Part shown: one piece after another, positions 10,870-22,310 of the stretch | How positions within the stretch are numbered: the stretch's first letter is position 1 | Layout: each line of letters begins with the position of its first letter | NCBI GenBank assembly: GCA_007922195.1 | Contig: ML682024.1 | Location: 7,241,594-7,305,593, forward strand | DNA from: Podocnemis expansa | Taxonomy: Eukaryota; Chordata; Testudines; Podocnemididae | Direction: 5' to 3' | DNA: 64,000 nt | Notes under the pieces: model-generated | What the model saw: the letters and a program-made list of their open reading frames with translations, nothing else | What the model was told of the DNA's origin: nothing | The model's database searches: none | Translations under genes and position numbers: made by a program

Positions 10870-13800
10870 TCCTTGAGGCTCTGGGCTTCTGGCTCCAAGG
10901 CTCCCCCCATCCTTCACAGGGGGACCCCACAGGTGACCCATGCCAGGTGCAATGCTCCCCCCCCTTCACTGCAGGACTCTGCAGGGGGCCCTCTCCTAGT
11001 TCTGGGCTTCCCCCACCAGGAGACTCTGCAGCAGGCACCCTGGCCCAGCTCCCCGCACCTTCTACCAGGAAGTTACGCCCATTGCAGCTCTCAAAACATT
11101 TGGTTAATGAAGGAATTCAAACCCTCCAAGAGGAGCTGGATGGACAGAGGCAGCTACAGCTGCTGTTATCACCCCAAATTGGAGCCAGACACCTGGTTGG
11201 AGCCCAGTGACTTTATGGGCTGTTGGTGGCAGATGGGTCCAGCTCAGGGTTTCTGCACTCAGCACACAACCAGACAGAGCCTTGGGTTTATCACCAATGG
11301 GATGCCCAGACCCAGAGCTTTGAAGCTCTGGACAAAGATCTCACACTCGCCTCCGTCTGCAAGTAGCTGGTGCAGAAGAGGCCGAGTACACCACCCTCTG
11401 TGGCAGCCTGAGCTGGAGAGGAAATATGCTGCAGCGTCTGTGCCAGGTGGAGTTGCCCACATGCTGGTGACCTTGTGTCCCATGTGTCACAGTGTGGTCC
11501 TGCCAACAGGCAGTGGGTGGGAGCTGCAGGCTGGTCCATGTCTGCCAGGAGGAGCAGCATCTCCTACCCCAGCAAAGCTTATAGAAACTGGTGAGCCCAG
11601 TGGCTGGGGGGAGGGGGGGATCAAGGTCACCCCTGGACTGTAGACTGTACTGACCAGACCACTGTGGGCAGGAGCCATCAGCTACCAGGGACTGCACCAT
11701 GCCTGCCACAGCGTGATAGGCTGCTCCCCAGATCCCCCCCCCCCCCCCAAGCTCCACTCCTGACACCTGATTCACCCTGCTTTGCCAGGTGACCACACAC
11801 TCCAGAATCAGTTCACACCAGCCTCTTACATGTGATTGGTCCCAGGCAATGAGCCAATGAGCATGCTCTCTCCAGTCACATAGAGAACAGCCTACCAGTG
11901 AGCACCCCCAGGTCCAGTTGTCACACTGGGAATCACTCCCAATCACCCTTTTCTCAAGTCTGTCCATTTAACCAAAAAAATAGATTGTGTCCAGCTTTCT
12001 TCACTCACACCCTCTAAAGACCACACAGCTTTAGTTAAAACAACTACTAGTTTAACGATCAGAGTACAATTTTTAGTGAGAAAATGGCCAACCAAGGCAG
12101 AATAATATAAATGATTCAGGACTGACCACAGGGAAATAAAAGGTAAAATATGCATACTAACCTCATATCTCCACTTAAATTGACCTCATAGTCCAAGTTT
12201 ATGCTCAAGATATTCGGCTGTCAGATGTTTGTGCAGCCAGTCTCTGCCTGAGGTCAGGAAGGGCCCAGATCTTGCCTGAAATTGTTTCAAGATGGAAAAC
12301 AAACAAGGAATCATGTGGCACTTTTGAGATTCCCAGGCAAAATCTCCAAATCATTCCAAGTGTCTCTCTTTGTTTCCACCCCCCCAACCCCTTCTTTCTG
12401 GGCAGAGGTGATCTCTTTGTCCAATCTGAGACAGGGACCTCAATTAGCATAGTCTTCCTTACCTCCTCCAGGTGCTTGCTTGCTCACAGCTTTGGCTGTT
12501 TACATGCTGCTGTTGGAGAGTTTTGTCCATCTCCCTCCTGAGCCATGCAATACATGCCACGTACTTGTGCATATACATGATGCTGCAGGAAACATGGTAG
12601 CATAGTAATAAGGCAGAATAGGTTATGAACATTGATAAAGGAACCTTGCATGACCTAACTGGCATACAATCATACAAAGTTCCATGGGGCAGCCATTTTA
12701 GTCTAGTCCAGGAAAAAAAACAAGGAGTCCTGTGGCACTTAAAGACTAACAGATTTATTTTTTGCATGATCTTTCAGGGGAGAAAATCTCACTTCGTCAG
12801 ATGCTTATCTGGTGAAGTGGGATTTTCACCCCTGAAAGCTCATGTGAAAAATAAATGTTAGTTTTTAAGTGCCACAGGACTCCTTTTTTTTTTTTTTTAT
12901 ACAATCACTGTGCATAAGTGAGTGGAAAAATTAAGCAGATCATACCTTACAGTTGCACAGACGTGCATCCTGTAACAGAGTGCCTCCCAGGGCTCTCCTC
13001 TACCTCCAGCCCCTCCCTGCCTTGCTGGGGTCAGCTCAGCCACTGTGCCCCATCCCCAGCAAGAAACATCCCCTCACCTCCAGAAATGACTGCTGCTGTA
13101 TTGGGGGGCCAATTGCTGAGTTGTTGTTCCAGTCCCTACCCTGCAGATGCTGATTCTATTCCTGCAAGAGAACTGACGCGACCCAGTTTGGAATGGTGCT
13201 GGCTCCCATCTGCCCAGGTACAACAAAGCCAGATACCAGGGCTGGGGAAGGGGAGGAAATCACCATTGAACCAGCCTTGGAAGCAACCTTGTGCTGCCCA
13301 CGGACCCTGGCCAGGGGCAACCACAAAGGGCTGGGTGGGGTGGAGTAGTGACTGCTGGTGGATGGGCCCTGATACCTGTGGGGGGGGCAGCTCCCCCAAT
13401 CAGTGGATAAAGTATAATTTGATGGGCTCTGGGACCCTCCTAAATCTCCAGGACCCCTTCATACATGTGGGGGCCCCAGCCCAGGTAGGCATTTGCAAGT
13501 TTCGGCATCTGCTTATCCTGTAGTTGGGCACAAACTCCCAACTCCACTTCCTGGCTATTTCCCACCATCTGCGTCCAAACTTCTGCCCCCACCCACCCCA
13601 GCTACTGCTCAGCAAATACCTGCCCCCCACCCCAGCTACTGCCCCCCAAACTCCTGCCCCCCATTGTGCCACCGCCAGGACCAAGACCACGCTTCTCCTC
13701 AGCCACAGCTGAAGGCTTCCCAATGGGGCTTCCAGGCCTCGCGTGGGTCTGCTGCACAGCCTGCTCCACCACCCCACCCTGACTCGACTACTCCCCAATT

Positions 13801-14660
13801 CCACCTTAACCACCATCACCCCACTGGCAGCTTGCCCAGTTCCTTTCCCTAGCAGCTGCCCATCCCCAACCACCTTCCCCAGGCTCCAGGAGCAACATGG
13901 GCCCAGGAAAAGACCTGGAGCCTGGGCCTCACTGCACCTCCCCGGTCCTGATTTGGGGCCCAGACCTGATCCTGGCCGGATCCTTGGGCAGGGCCCAGAT
14001 TGGGCTCCTGCAGCAGGTGGCTCAACCCCTGACAGTCACCACTGCGGGCAGCCCCCCAGACCCCCAGCCAGGGACAGGGCTGGGGAAGACACCAGCCACT
14101 GTGGGCGGCCTGGCAGCAGACCTGGAGCACTGGCACTGGGACTAGGGGCTCAAGCCCCGTATGCCCAGAGCCAGTGGCACCACTGCCAGGCCCCCATACC
14201 TGGCCACCAGAAAAGAGTGGCCATGCCACAGGCTGAGGCTCAGGGTGGGAGATGTAAAAACTCCTAGGCCTAGCCTGGGGCAGGTCCCTGTCCCAGCCAG
14301 GTAGGGGCTGCAGCTGCTGGCCATGCATGGTCGGCAGTGGTGGCTTTGCGGGAGACATTGCACAGGGATAGTAAGGGGGAATGCACTGGAATGCTGCATT
14401 CTGCCCCATTATTTTATTTTTAGGATCCCCAGAACACTGGCCCCTAAATTTGTGGTCCCCAGGATGGCATTTCAGTGCATTCCCCCTTACTTTAACCTCT
14501 GCCCCCATTCCTGCCTCTCCACCAGACCCCCTGCTCCTCCAGCACATCCTGCCCTACAAGTTGCTGCCTGGAAGCTGTGAGAAACCCCAGGGAAGCAACT
14601 GGATATGGGAGCTGGGCTGTGGGGTTGGGCCCAGCAGGGGTCCTAGAACAATAACTCCCT
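10870..14660 (+). pseudogene. Decayed paralogue of the Ig-like receptor gene
   Basis: Several blocks align collinearly with the intact receptor gene at 24-29 kb. 11060-11240 encodes an Ig-domain end (WMDRGSYSCCYHPKLEPD) matching the relic Ig exon at 26.2 kb. 11340-11710 matches 26430-26800. 12970-13080 matches 26800-26890. About 13175-13222 matches the stalk exon with its GTACA donor, and the block to 13480 and 14500-14650 match the following intron up to about 28.3 kb. The second Ig exon (27161-27451 in the intact gene) has no counterpart, so it has been deleted. About 1.25 kb (11710-12965) and 1 kb (13490-14490) of foreign sequence have entered, and frames are broken. A transmembrane exon is not found; the DIRS element begins where the similarity stops. 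Confidence 0.75.
12699..12898. repeat. Foldback (palindromic) dispersed repeat
   Basis: The left arm carries AAGGAGTCCTGTGGCACTT and AAAGACTAACA. The right arm carries the inverted complement TGTTAGTTTTTAAGTGCCACAGGACTCCTT. The centre is a shorter palindrome around GAAGTGGGATTTTC. A half-copy of the same family lies inside the LTR at 39950-40022. The inverted arms suggest a MITE-like element; its class is not identified. Confidence 0.75.
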
Positions 14661-14671
14661 AAGCCACCTCC

Positions 14672-14720
14672 ACCTTCTCCTTCGAGTGCTGCTCACATCA
14701 TTCAGTTACAGGTGTCTATG
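14672..14720 (+). repeat. DIRS copy 1 left terminal inverted repeat
   Basis: Contains TTCGAGTGCTGCTCACATCATTCAGTTACAGG; the inverted complement is present at 20437-20475 with a few changes. Confidence 0.8.
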
Positions 14721-14928
14721 TGCCGCAGTGCAGGATAGCTCGGAAAGTCTTTAGCGTTAGCCTGTTAGGTCAGGGCGCATGGCCAATGCCCCCTCCATGT
14801 CGTGGCTGTGGCTATATAGGTGACCATGACCCTGACCCTCCCAGTTCCTTTTTCCACCATCAGCGTCAGTTCGGATCACCTTTATCTTGCGAAACGCAAG
14901 GGTACTGTCTTTTCACGTGAAATTCGAA

Positions 14929-17457
14929 ATGCCAGGATTCAAGCTGTGCTTAGGATGCTGCAAGGCTTTCCCGATGGATGATCCGCACGAGAAGTGCCTT
15001 GCTTGCTTGGGTGAGTCCCACATCACAGCGTACTGCCCCATCTGCTGATCCTTCAAGTGGAGGACTTGGCTGAAAAGGGAATGTCGCCTCCACCTAATTT
15101 CGAGGACCGGAGCCACTCCACTCGAAAGCGGCCAAGCCACCAGCACTCGGCCGGACCCTTGATCGGCTTGGCTCAAGATTCCCACTGATCCCAGGTACCA
15201 GACCCAAGATCTCGGGCCTCCATGGTACCTTCTAGGCACTGACCTCGCCAGTCTCCTGGTAGCCTCCCAGCTGCCCTGAGTAGGGCCCTGGCTCAGGCAC
15301 CGACTCGCCAAGGGCACTTAAATCCAGCTTCGGTGCGGAACACAAGGCAACTGGCTGCAACGGCACTGCCTCCCTTGGCCCTGCTGGACACAGCACCGCC
15401 CACAAACCTGGCACCACCCACAAGCCCGGCACCGCTGGACCTGGCACCGTCGCTGATAACCCTACTTCTGGTACCGTCACTTCCGGTACCATCAGATTTG
15501 GCACTGCCAACACCTGCACCAATGCCGGTACCCTCCCGGGCCTCCTCGCCTCTCTCCAACCCGGCACCGTTGAACCTGGTACTGGGCCCAAGTTCTATGA
15601 CTCCACCTCACCACTTCTCTGAGGAATTCTCAGTACCGGACTACAAACTATCAGGGGGAAGGTCATCCAGGTCATCCTCGGAAGATCCCTTTCTTTCCCC
15701 CCAGGAGGAGTGCCTGAGAAAGTGAGCCCGCAAAAGCTCTATGTCACCAAGCGCACGGTGAAGGCATCCATCAGGGGGAACACCTGGCCCCCTCATAACA
15801 CTTATGCCGCTGTTGAGGTCCCCGCACAACGAATGGACTCTCGACTGGCTGAACATGATAGCAGACGACACTCCTCCCAGCATGCATGTTTGCCTGCACT
15901 GGAGTCCTCGGATTTCTCCGACGATGAGCCAGACCCTGACTCTACACAACAAAGCAGATCAAGGGCCTCATCATCTTCGTCACATGACAAGAGATTAATC
16001 GACATGTCCACCGACCGCGAAGGACATCCTCACATCGAACAGGACCTTCCCCGCCACATGGCGGTGAACCTGAAGCTCAAGCTACGGGTGATCCAGTGGA
16101 GGATGACTCCCTCTTTGACGCGTGTCATTGAGCCCCGCTGGCTAAGGTCAGGATCCCCTTACATGCTGGGGTGTTGCACATTGTCCAAGAACACTGGCAA
16201 ACGCCTTCCTTGATCTCGAAAGTGTCCAAAGTAACGGACAAGAAATATTGTGTCTCCCTGGAAGGTTTTCCCTTCCTGTTTCATCACTTGGCCCCGGGGT
16301 CCTTGGTAGTCAATGCAGTCAACCAGAGGGAGAGACAAGGTCAACCTAGCACCACGCCCAAGAACAAGGAGGCAAGGAGGCTTGACCTGCTTGGCAGGAA
16401 AGTTTACTCCTCGGCTGCCCTCCAGCTGCGCATCTCAAACCATTCAGCTTTGATGACGTGCTACATCTTCAACCTGTGGGAAGCTCTATGAAATCTCCGA
16501 TCAGTCATCCCTGAGGATCACCTGAGAGACTTCGAAGCAATGCTGGATGAGGGAGAGAGAGCATCCAAGGACACGCTTGTGGCAAGCTGGGATCAATGTT
16601 CCCTCTAAGAGCCTCCAGCAGCTGAGCAACTCATGTTGCTTGCTGCGCTGCCCCCCCCCCGCGGAGGCCTGATCCTGGCGCCCCTGGGCCCAATCCTGCC
16701 CCCCCCGCAGGCCCGATCCTGGTGCATGCGCCCCTCCCCGCAATCCTATCCTGCCGCTGGAGTGGCATGGCCCTGCCACAGCTCCTTGGGCCAGAGAAGC
16801 ACTAACAGAGCATGCTCAGACATTCTGGGCATGCTCCATTAGAGCTTCTCTGGGCGGGAGTTTTAATAGCTCCCTGCTCCACAGGAGCTCTGAGCGGGGA
16901 CTCTGGCTGCCAGCCCTGCACAGCCAGCAGCCTTCCCTGCGCAGGGGGGCTGTGGCAGGCTGCATGGCTGCGTGCCCGCGCAGCTTAGAGGGAACATTGC
17001 CTGGGATGCAGTGGACACAGTGGCACGCAGAATGGCATCGGCAGTGGTGATGCGCCAGTTGGCCTGGCTCCAGAACTCCAGTCTCTCCACGCAGATGCAA
17101 CACATTATTCAGAACCTTCCCTTCGAAGGCCCCGGTCTCTTTGCATCTTCCACAGACGCGAAGCTACATCGTATGAAGGACACGAGGGCCACTCTGAGGT
17201 ACCTCAGGATCTACATGCCGCCACCTGTTAGACGTTCCTTGAAGTTGTACCAGCTACAACAGCAGTTACAGCAACTGAAACAACAGCTGCAGCTGCAGAA
17301 CCAGTTTCCAAGATCTCTCCAGTTTCCCCAGCGCCACCTCGGGGGCCTGGACAAGGATAAAGGCCGGTCAGGTGAAGCGGGTAAGCTGGGAGCCTCCCAG
17401 TCACGGCAGTGTGGACAGGGGTCAGACCGTTCGTCAGGCAGCAAACAGCGTTTTTGA
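14929..17457 (+). pseudogene. DIRS copy 1 gag-like ORF, disrupted
   Basis: Starts at ATG 14929 with a Cys/His-rich block (CLGCCKAFP, then CLACLGESH and CPIC) that looks like a zinc-binding N-terminus. A Pro/Ala/Ser-rich linker (15330-15600) is built of repeated GGCACC/GGTACC-like units. An acidic Ser-rich stretch follows, then the conserved LDLLGRKVYSSA block at about 16380. Stops occur early (about 15046) and at about 16491. A 406-bp hAT MITE (16594-16999) splits the block that continues DTVARRMASAVVMRQLAWLQ. The C-terminus is Gln-rich (QLQQQLQQLKQQLQLQ) and ends at 17457. Confidence 0.8.
16594..16999 (+). mobile_element. Non-autonomous hAT MITE (family H-B), copy 1, in DIRS gag
   Basis: Begins CAATGTTCCCTCTAAG and ends CTTAGAGGGAACATTG, a near-perfect terminal inverted repeat. 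The flanking 8-bp duplication is GCTGGGAT (16586-16593) and CCTGGGAT (17000-17007), one mismatch. The DIRS copy at 63.7 kb has the same gag site without the insert, which confirms both boundaries. The interior is GC-rich and non-coding. Confidence 0.95.
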
Positions 17458-17639
17458 CAGTCCCTCCAAGGGCAGTGCTCCACAGCCGCTGTTCTCCTCT
17501 CACTGCCTCCACATTTGGCTCCACGGTGGACCTGGGTCACTTCGGACCAGTGGGTCATCGACACAGTAGCAAGAGGATAACACATCCAGTTCCTCTCAAC
17601 CCCCCAGGACAGAAAACCATCCCCTCCCATAATCCCAGA

Positions 17640-19400
17640 GAACCCCAATCTACTAGGCAAGCTCAAGGCCAAATGCCAAAGTTACTCTCCCTTGGAGCCA
17701 TCGAAAAGGTTCCCAAGGGGGAACGTGGCAAAGGGTTCTATTCCCGCTACTTCCTGGTCCCCAAACCCAACGGAGACCTACAGCCCATCCTAGATCTCAG
17801 AGCTCTCAACAAACACATAAAGAAAATAAAATTCTGCATGATCTCCCTACTGCAGATCATCCCCTCCCTGTCCCCAGGAGTGTGGTTCGTGGCCCTCGAC
17901 CTAAAGAACACTTACTTCTACATAGCCATTTGGCCCCACCACAAGCGGTTCCTCAGGTTTGTAGTGGCATGATGCCATTACCAGTTTACCGCCCTCCCCT
18001 TCGGGTTATCGCTAGCCCCCAGGGTGTTCACAAAGTGTGTTGCATTGGTTGCAACGTTCCTATGCAGAAGGGGTGTAAGAATCTACCCCTACCTGGACCA
18101 CTGGCTCATAGTGGGCAAGTCAAGTCGACAAGTACAAGACCACCTCGATGTTGTAATTAACCTGTGCGAGTTCCTGGGCTTCCACATAAACTTGGAAAAG
18201 TCCAAGTTTGCCCCACCCAGGACATAGAGTTCATTGGGGCATGTTTGGACGCTCAGCAAGGCATCGCATCCTTGCCCCTGTCAAGATTTCGGTCCATCTG
18301 CACCATCATCACGGAGCTCCAGGCACCCGGGCTGACCACAGCGTGCAGATGCATGCAGCTCCTGGGGCACATGGTAGTGGCCACATTGGTAATCCGAACA
18401 GCCTACCTGCGGATGCGACCGTTCTAGCTCTGGTTCACCACAAGCTTCCAACCAGAAACAGACCGTCTCGACAAGGTAATCTCGGTACCCCAGCATGCCC
18501 TGGAGTCCCTCCAAAACTGGAGGGACACTGACTTTGTGATGGGGCGAATTCCGTTCTGGGAGTCCAAACCTGCAGTAACCCTGATAACGGACACCTTCAA
18601 CCTGGGGTGGGGTGCCCACCTGTCCGGGGGCCTCTCCATGCAAGGCGCCTGGAGCCCTGAGGACAGTCTCCTCCACATAAATGTGAAGGAGCTCAGGGCC
18701 ATCAGACTGGCCTGCATGACTTTCCTGGACCTGATCCAGGGCAGAGTGGTCCAAATCCTCTCAGACAACACAGCAGCTCTGTTCTACATGAACCATCAAG
18801 GGGGAATCTGCTCCTCGGCCCTATGCGAGGAAGCGACCAAGCTTTGACAACTAGCGATAAACCATCACTTCATGCCAACTGCCGCCCATCTTCCCAGGGC
18901 AGAAAATGGCATAGTGGACTCACTCAGCAGAAAGCCACTGGTGAATCACAAGTGGTCCCTCCACAACAAGGTTTTCTCCCTGCTGACAACCAGGTGGGGA
19001 ACCCCTCAGATTGACCTCTTTGCCACGGCGCAGAACCACAAATCCCCTCGGTTCTGCTCCCTCCGAGGTCGGGAGAAGGGGTCTCTCAGCAACGCCTTTC
19101 TCCTCAACTGATCGGGAGTCCTAATGTATGCCTTCCCGCCAATTCTCCTGATTCACAGGGTGCTTCTGAAGGTCCTCACAGACGAGGCACTCATCATCCT
19201 GATAGCTCCTGACTGGCCCAGGCAACACTGGTTCCTTCTCCTTCAAGACATGTCAGTGAGGACCCCGGTCTGCCTCCCACGGTGGGCGGACCTTCTGGCA
19301 CAGAACTCGGGATGTCTTCGGCACCCCAACCCGGGCCTCCTGCACCTGACAGCCTGGGTGCTTTCTGGCTCACTGAGCCAGAGAGACAGTGATCAGATAG
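17640..19400 (+). pseudogene. DIRS copy 1 reverse transcriptase, RNase H and post-RNase-H domain
   Basis: RT blocks: SRYFLVPKPNGDLQPILDLRA (about 17735-17800), ALDLKNTYFYI, and LPFGLSLAPRVFTK after an in-frame TGA at about 17970. The active site reads YLDH at 18090-18101 where DIRS RT normally has YLDD. RNase H follows (about 18570-18850) with ITDT, VKELRAI and SDNT supplying the acidic residues. Next is a conserved WGTPQIDLFAT...YAFPPI...PDWPRQHW-type region (18990-19240). It resembles the domain that DIRS-like elements carry after RNase H, sometimes described as a Dam-like methyltransferase; that assignment is tentative. Several stops and frame changes (about 18425, 18845, 19110) make it non-functional. 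Confidence 0.8.
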
Positions 19401-19410
19401 GGTTAAAAAG

Positions 19411-20405
19411 GCCCTGATTGGTAGCAGAAAACCCTCCACCAGGTCCACCTACATGGCAAAATGGAATCACTTCTCCACTTGGTGCCGTGATAAAAACATA
19501 GACCCTATCTCCGCACCAGTGCAGGCAACCTTAGATTACCTTCTTGACCTAAAGGAGAAAGGCCTATCTCTGTCCTCATTGCAAGTTTATTTGGCAGCAA
19601 TCTCGGCCTTTCGCCAAATGACAGATGGGGCCCGCTCTTCTCACACCCCATCTGCCATAGATTCCTGAAAGGAGTGGAAAAACTTTTTCCCCATGTCCGT
19701 AACCCCACCGTGCAGTGGGACCTGAACGTGGTGCTATGGGCTCTGACAGAACCACCGTACGAGCCCTTAGGCTCATCCACCCTGCTCGTACTGTCCTGGA
19801 AGGTGGCTTTCCTGCTGGCCATTACCTTGGCCAGAAAGGTCTCAGAGCTACGAGCCCTATCCTCTGAACCCCCATATGCGGTTTTCTTCCCAGACAAGGT
19901 GGTCCTGCATCATCACCCCTTGTTCCTGCCCAAGGTCACCACACCCTTCCACACGAATCAAGAAATCTGCCTGCCGGGCTTCTATCCAGACCCGCAGGTG
20001 ACAGAAAACCAGAGATGGTGGCACACCCTGGATGTGACGAGAGCACTCCTAACCTACACTGAGCACACCCGATCCTTCCGCAAACCCCCCCAGCTGTTCA
20101 TGGTGATCGTGGAATGCATGAGAGGTTCTCCAGTATCCTCCCAATGCATCTCCAAATGGACTGTGAACTGCATTAAAGACTGCTACGGAAGGTCAAACAT
20201 GCCTCGCCCAGAGACTGTGAGATCCCACTCTACCAGAGCTCAGGCGTCTTCCATGGCCTTCCTCACTAATGTCCTGATCAAAGAGATCTGCAGGGCCGCT
20301 ACGTGGTCGTTGGTACGTACCTTCACAACGCACTATGCCATTGCCCAACAGGCGAGAAATGATGCCGCTGTGGGCAGAGCTGTATTCAGTGTGGGTAGAC
20401 TGTAG
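19411..20405 (+). pseudogene. DIRS copy 1 tyrosine recombinase
   Basis: The N-terminal core-binding region (WNHFSTWC and LDYLLDLKEKGLS) runs 19453-19665, then a frame change near 19665. The catalytic part to 20405 shows a candidate first Arg in ARKVSELRAL, the HxxR motif in RSHSTRA (about 20220) and the nucleophile Tyr candidate in FTTHYAIAQ (about 20330). These are the R...HxxR...Y residues of tyrosine recombinases. This enzyme would join the circular DIRS DNA intermediate to the target. The reading frame is broken once, so no full-length product is expected. Confidence 0.82.
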
Positions 20406-20436
20406 CTCCTCCCACCATCCTTGGGTACGGCTAGCA

Positions 20437-20603
20437 GTCACCTGTAACTGAATGATGTGAGCAGAGCTTGAAGGAGAATGGTTGGCTACTCACCAGTAAC
20501 CATCCTTCTTCGAGATGGGCTGCTCACATACATTCAGGTCCCTCCCACAGTCCCTGCTAATGGAGTTGGCAAAGGTATATGGGACTGGGAGGGTCAGGGT
20601 CAC
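20437..20603 (-). repeat. DIRS copy 1 right terminal repeat and internal complementary region
   Basis: 20437-20475 is the inverted complement of the left terminus. 20476-20603 continues with sequence complementary to the left internal region, including the GGTCAGGGTCAC segment complementary to about 14822-14840. Confidence 0.75.
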
Positions 20604-21749
20604 AGTCTGAGGCAGCTTTTGGGGTAAGCAAGGCAGGCAGTGGCCTAGGGCCCCAGAGCTGTAAGGGGGCCTGGAAGCAGCTGGTTGCTTCACTTAGCCC
20701 TGCGCTGGTGGGGCGGTGGGAAAAGCGGAGGGCATCCCACAACCAGGTCCAAAAGCTTTGCCACCCGTCTGCCAGACCGGCCTCTCTCCAGCAGGGCAGA
20801 GCAGTGCTCCCCTCCTACTCCAAGCCAGCGGTGCATCCCCAGGGGGAGGGAGGAGAGTGGCCGGCACGGTGCTGCCACTTGCCAGCAGTGGGGTCCCCTG
20901 GAGCAGCCCATTCCGAAGAGTTCAGGCCACTTTGCCCCTGGTCACCCCAAGCCTGGAAGCTGCCTCAACTCTTCAGAGTGGACCGCTCCAGGGGCCCACT
21001 CCTGGCAACCTGCAGCGCTGTGCCAGCTACTCTCCTCTCTCCCCAGGGGGAGGCATTGCTGGCTGGGAGTAGGCAGGGAGTGCTTCTCCGCCCCCGCTGG
21101 AGCAGCTTCCCCTCCCAACTGCCCTGGTCAGAGGTGGATCAGGGTCTGAAGGGCCCCTTGGGCATCCCACACTGGTGGCCGCCTCTACTTAGGATCTCAC
21201 CACCAGCCTTGGGCTCTGGCCTAGGGCCCTGGCACAGGCAGGCCAGTGCTCAGGGGGTGGGGAGGACACTGCAGCCAGCGGCTGGCTGCAGCCTGACTGG
21301 TTGGCTCTGACCCTGCCAGCAGGTTCGAAAATTTGAGGATCTTGGGGGGCAATTACTGCACAAGCGGGGTACACTTTAATCTTTATTAAAATGGGGTTTT
21401 GATGTAGAGTGAGCTGTGGAGTGTATGTGTATGATGTTTGTCACAGTTTTTCAATAAGGTGTGGTGAGGTGCTTAACTTTGTGGAGTGGGACAGGTTGGG
21501 GGACAAGGAGAATTCTCAACTAACCTAACCTACAGTTATAAACCTACTCACAGTAACTTAGATGTTCCAATACCGTATAGGGAAAGAGGGGGTACCACAC
21601 AACTCAGTATGCCGCAGTGGTAGAGAAGAGTAAAGACAAGCTGAGGAGTAGGAGTTTTGAGGTTGGAGGTGTGAAGAAGTGGGAACCCTCTGCTAGATTA
21701 GTCAGGGAAGACACGGGTGTTGATCCTCTATCTTTTCTATTTGGGTGAT
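20604..21749. other. Unassigned sequence after DIRS copy 1
   Basis: No convincing gene. Frames are long by chance in GC-rich, Pro/Ser-rich sequence and lack domains. The part from about 21330 is less GC-rich and has T-rich tracts (TTTAATCTTTATTAAAA, near 21375) but no clear repeat partner in the window. Confidence 0.35.
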
Positions 21750-22310
21750 GTGACACAGGTGGGTGATATGAGGTAGAGCCACTAGGGGGCAGGGGGGTAG
21801 TGTTTAGGGAGCCTGTACCTGGGACCCCCCCCCGCTGGTCACACTGGATTCAACTGGTTGGACCAGGGGGCGGAGAGGTGGGCAGAGCTAGGAGGGGAAC
21901 AAAGGACCGGAGGGGGAAGAGGGAAAATGGGGGTCCAAGAGACAGGACCCTGCCCTGGGGTGTAGCCCTAATCCCCTGGGGGTTTCACTTCTGGTTGTTC
22001 TGAGGATGCTGATACCAACTGTCCTTGCTGCTGTATGAACTGGTTTGCTAATAAACCCTCTGATTGCCACACTGGCTGAGAGTCGCTGCTGATTGGGACG
22101 ATTGGGACCCTCCTGGGGGAGGAAATCCCCTCCCAGGGAGACCAGACAGAGCAAGGATCTGACCCTCTGAGCCTGGAGTTGGGGGCTGGCTGCACGGAGC
22201 GTGGAGACCCGAAGTGCTGGACGGGAGGAGACTCCACCGTGGCAGAGACCTGACTGGCTGTGGACAGAGGGGATCCAGGAGGCTTGTCAGGGGTCTCCAT
22301 CACAGGAGGG
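21750..22310 (+). repeat. Candidate ERV-type LTR
   Basis: An AATAAA at 22050-22055 is followed by CCCTCTGATTGCC and a GGCTGAGAGTCGCTGCTGATT segment, the layout of a retroviral R/U5 region. A GC-rich U3-like part lies upstream. No second copy is present and both ends are guessed, so this is a weak call. Confidence 0.35.

Larger units (their letters stand above)
14672..20603 (+). mobile_element. DIRS tyrosine-recombinase retrotransposon, copy 1 (inactive)
   Basis: Order on the plus strand is gag-like, reverse transcriptase, RNase H, a post-RNase-H domain and tyrosine recombinase. DIRS elements use a tyrosine recombinase in place of a DDE integrase and make no target duplication. The end structure fits: the left terminal segment (14672-14720) recurs inverted at 20437-20475. 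The right end then extends into sequence complementary to the left internal region (20476-20603 against about 14700-14850), like a DIRS internal complementary region. Each coding segment has stops or shifts. The copy at 59970-64000 is the same family in opposite orientation. Confidence 0.88.

Noticed and set aside
11341..11967. 208-codon minus-strand open frame
   Set aside because: Antisense across receptor pseudogene intron sequence that aligns to non-coding sequence at 26.4-26.8 kb.
13849..14547. 232-codon minus-strand open frame
   Set aside because: Falls in the foreign insert within the receptor pseudogene, lacks any domain, and overlaps equally long frames in other registers.
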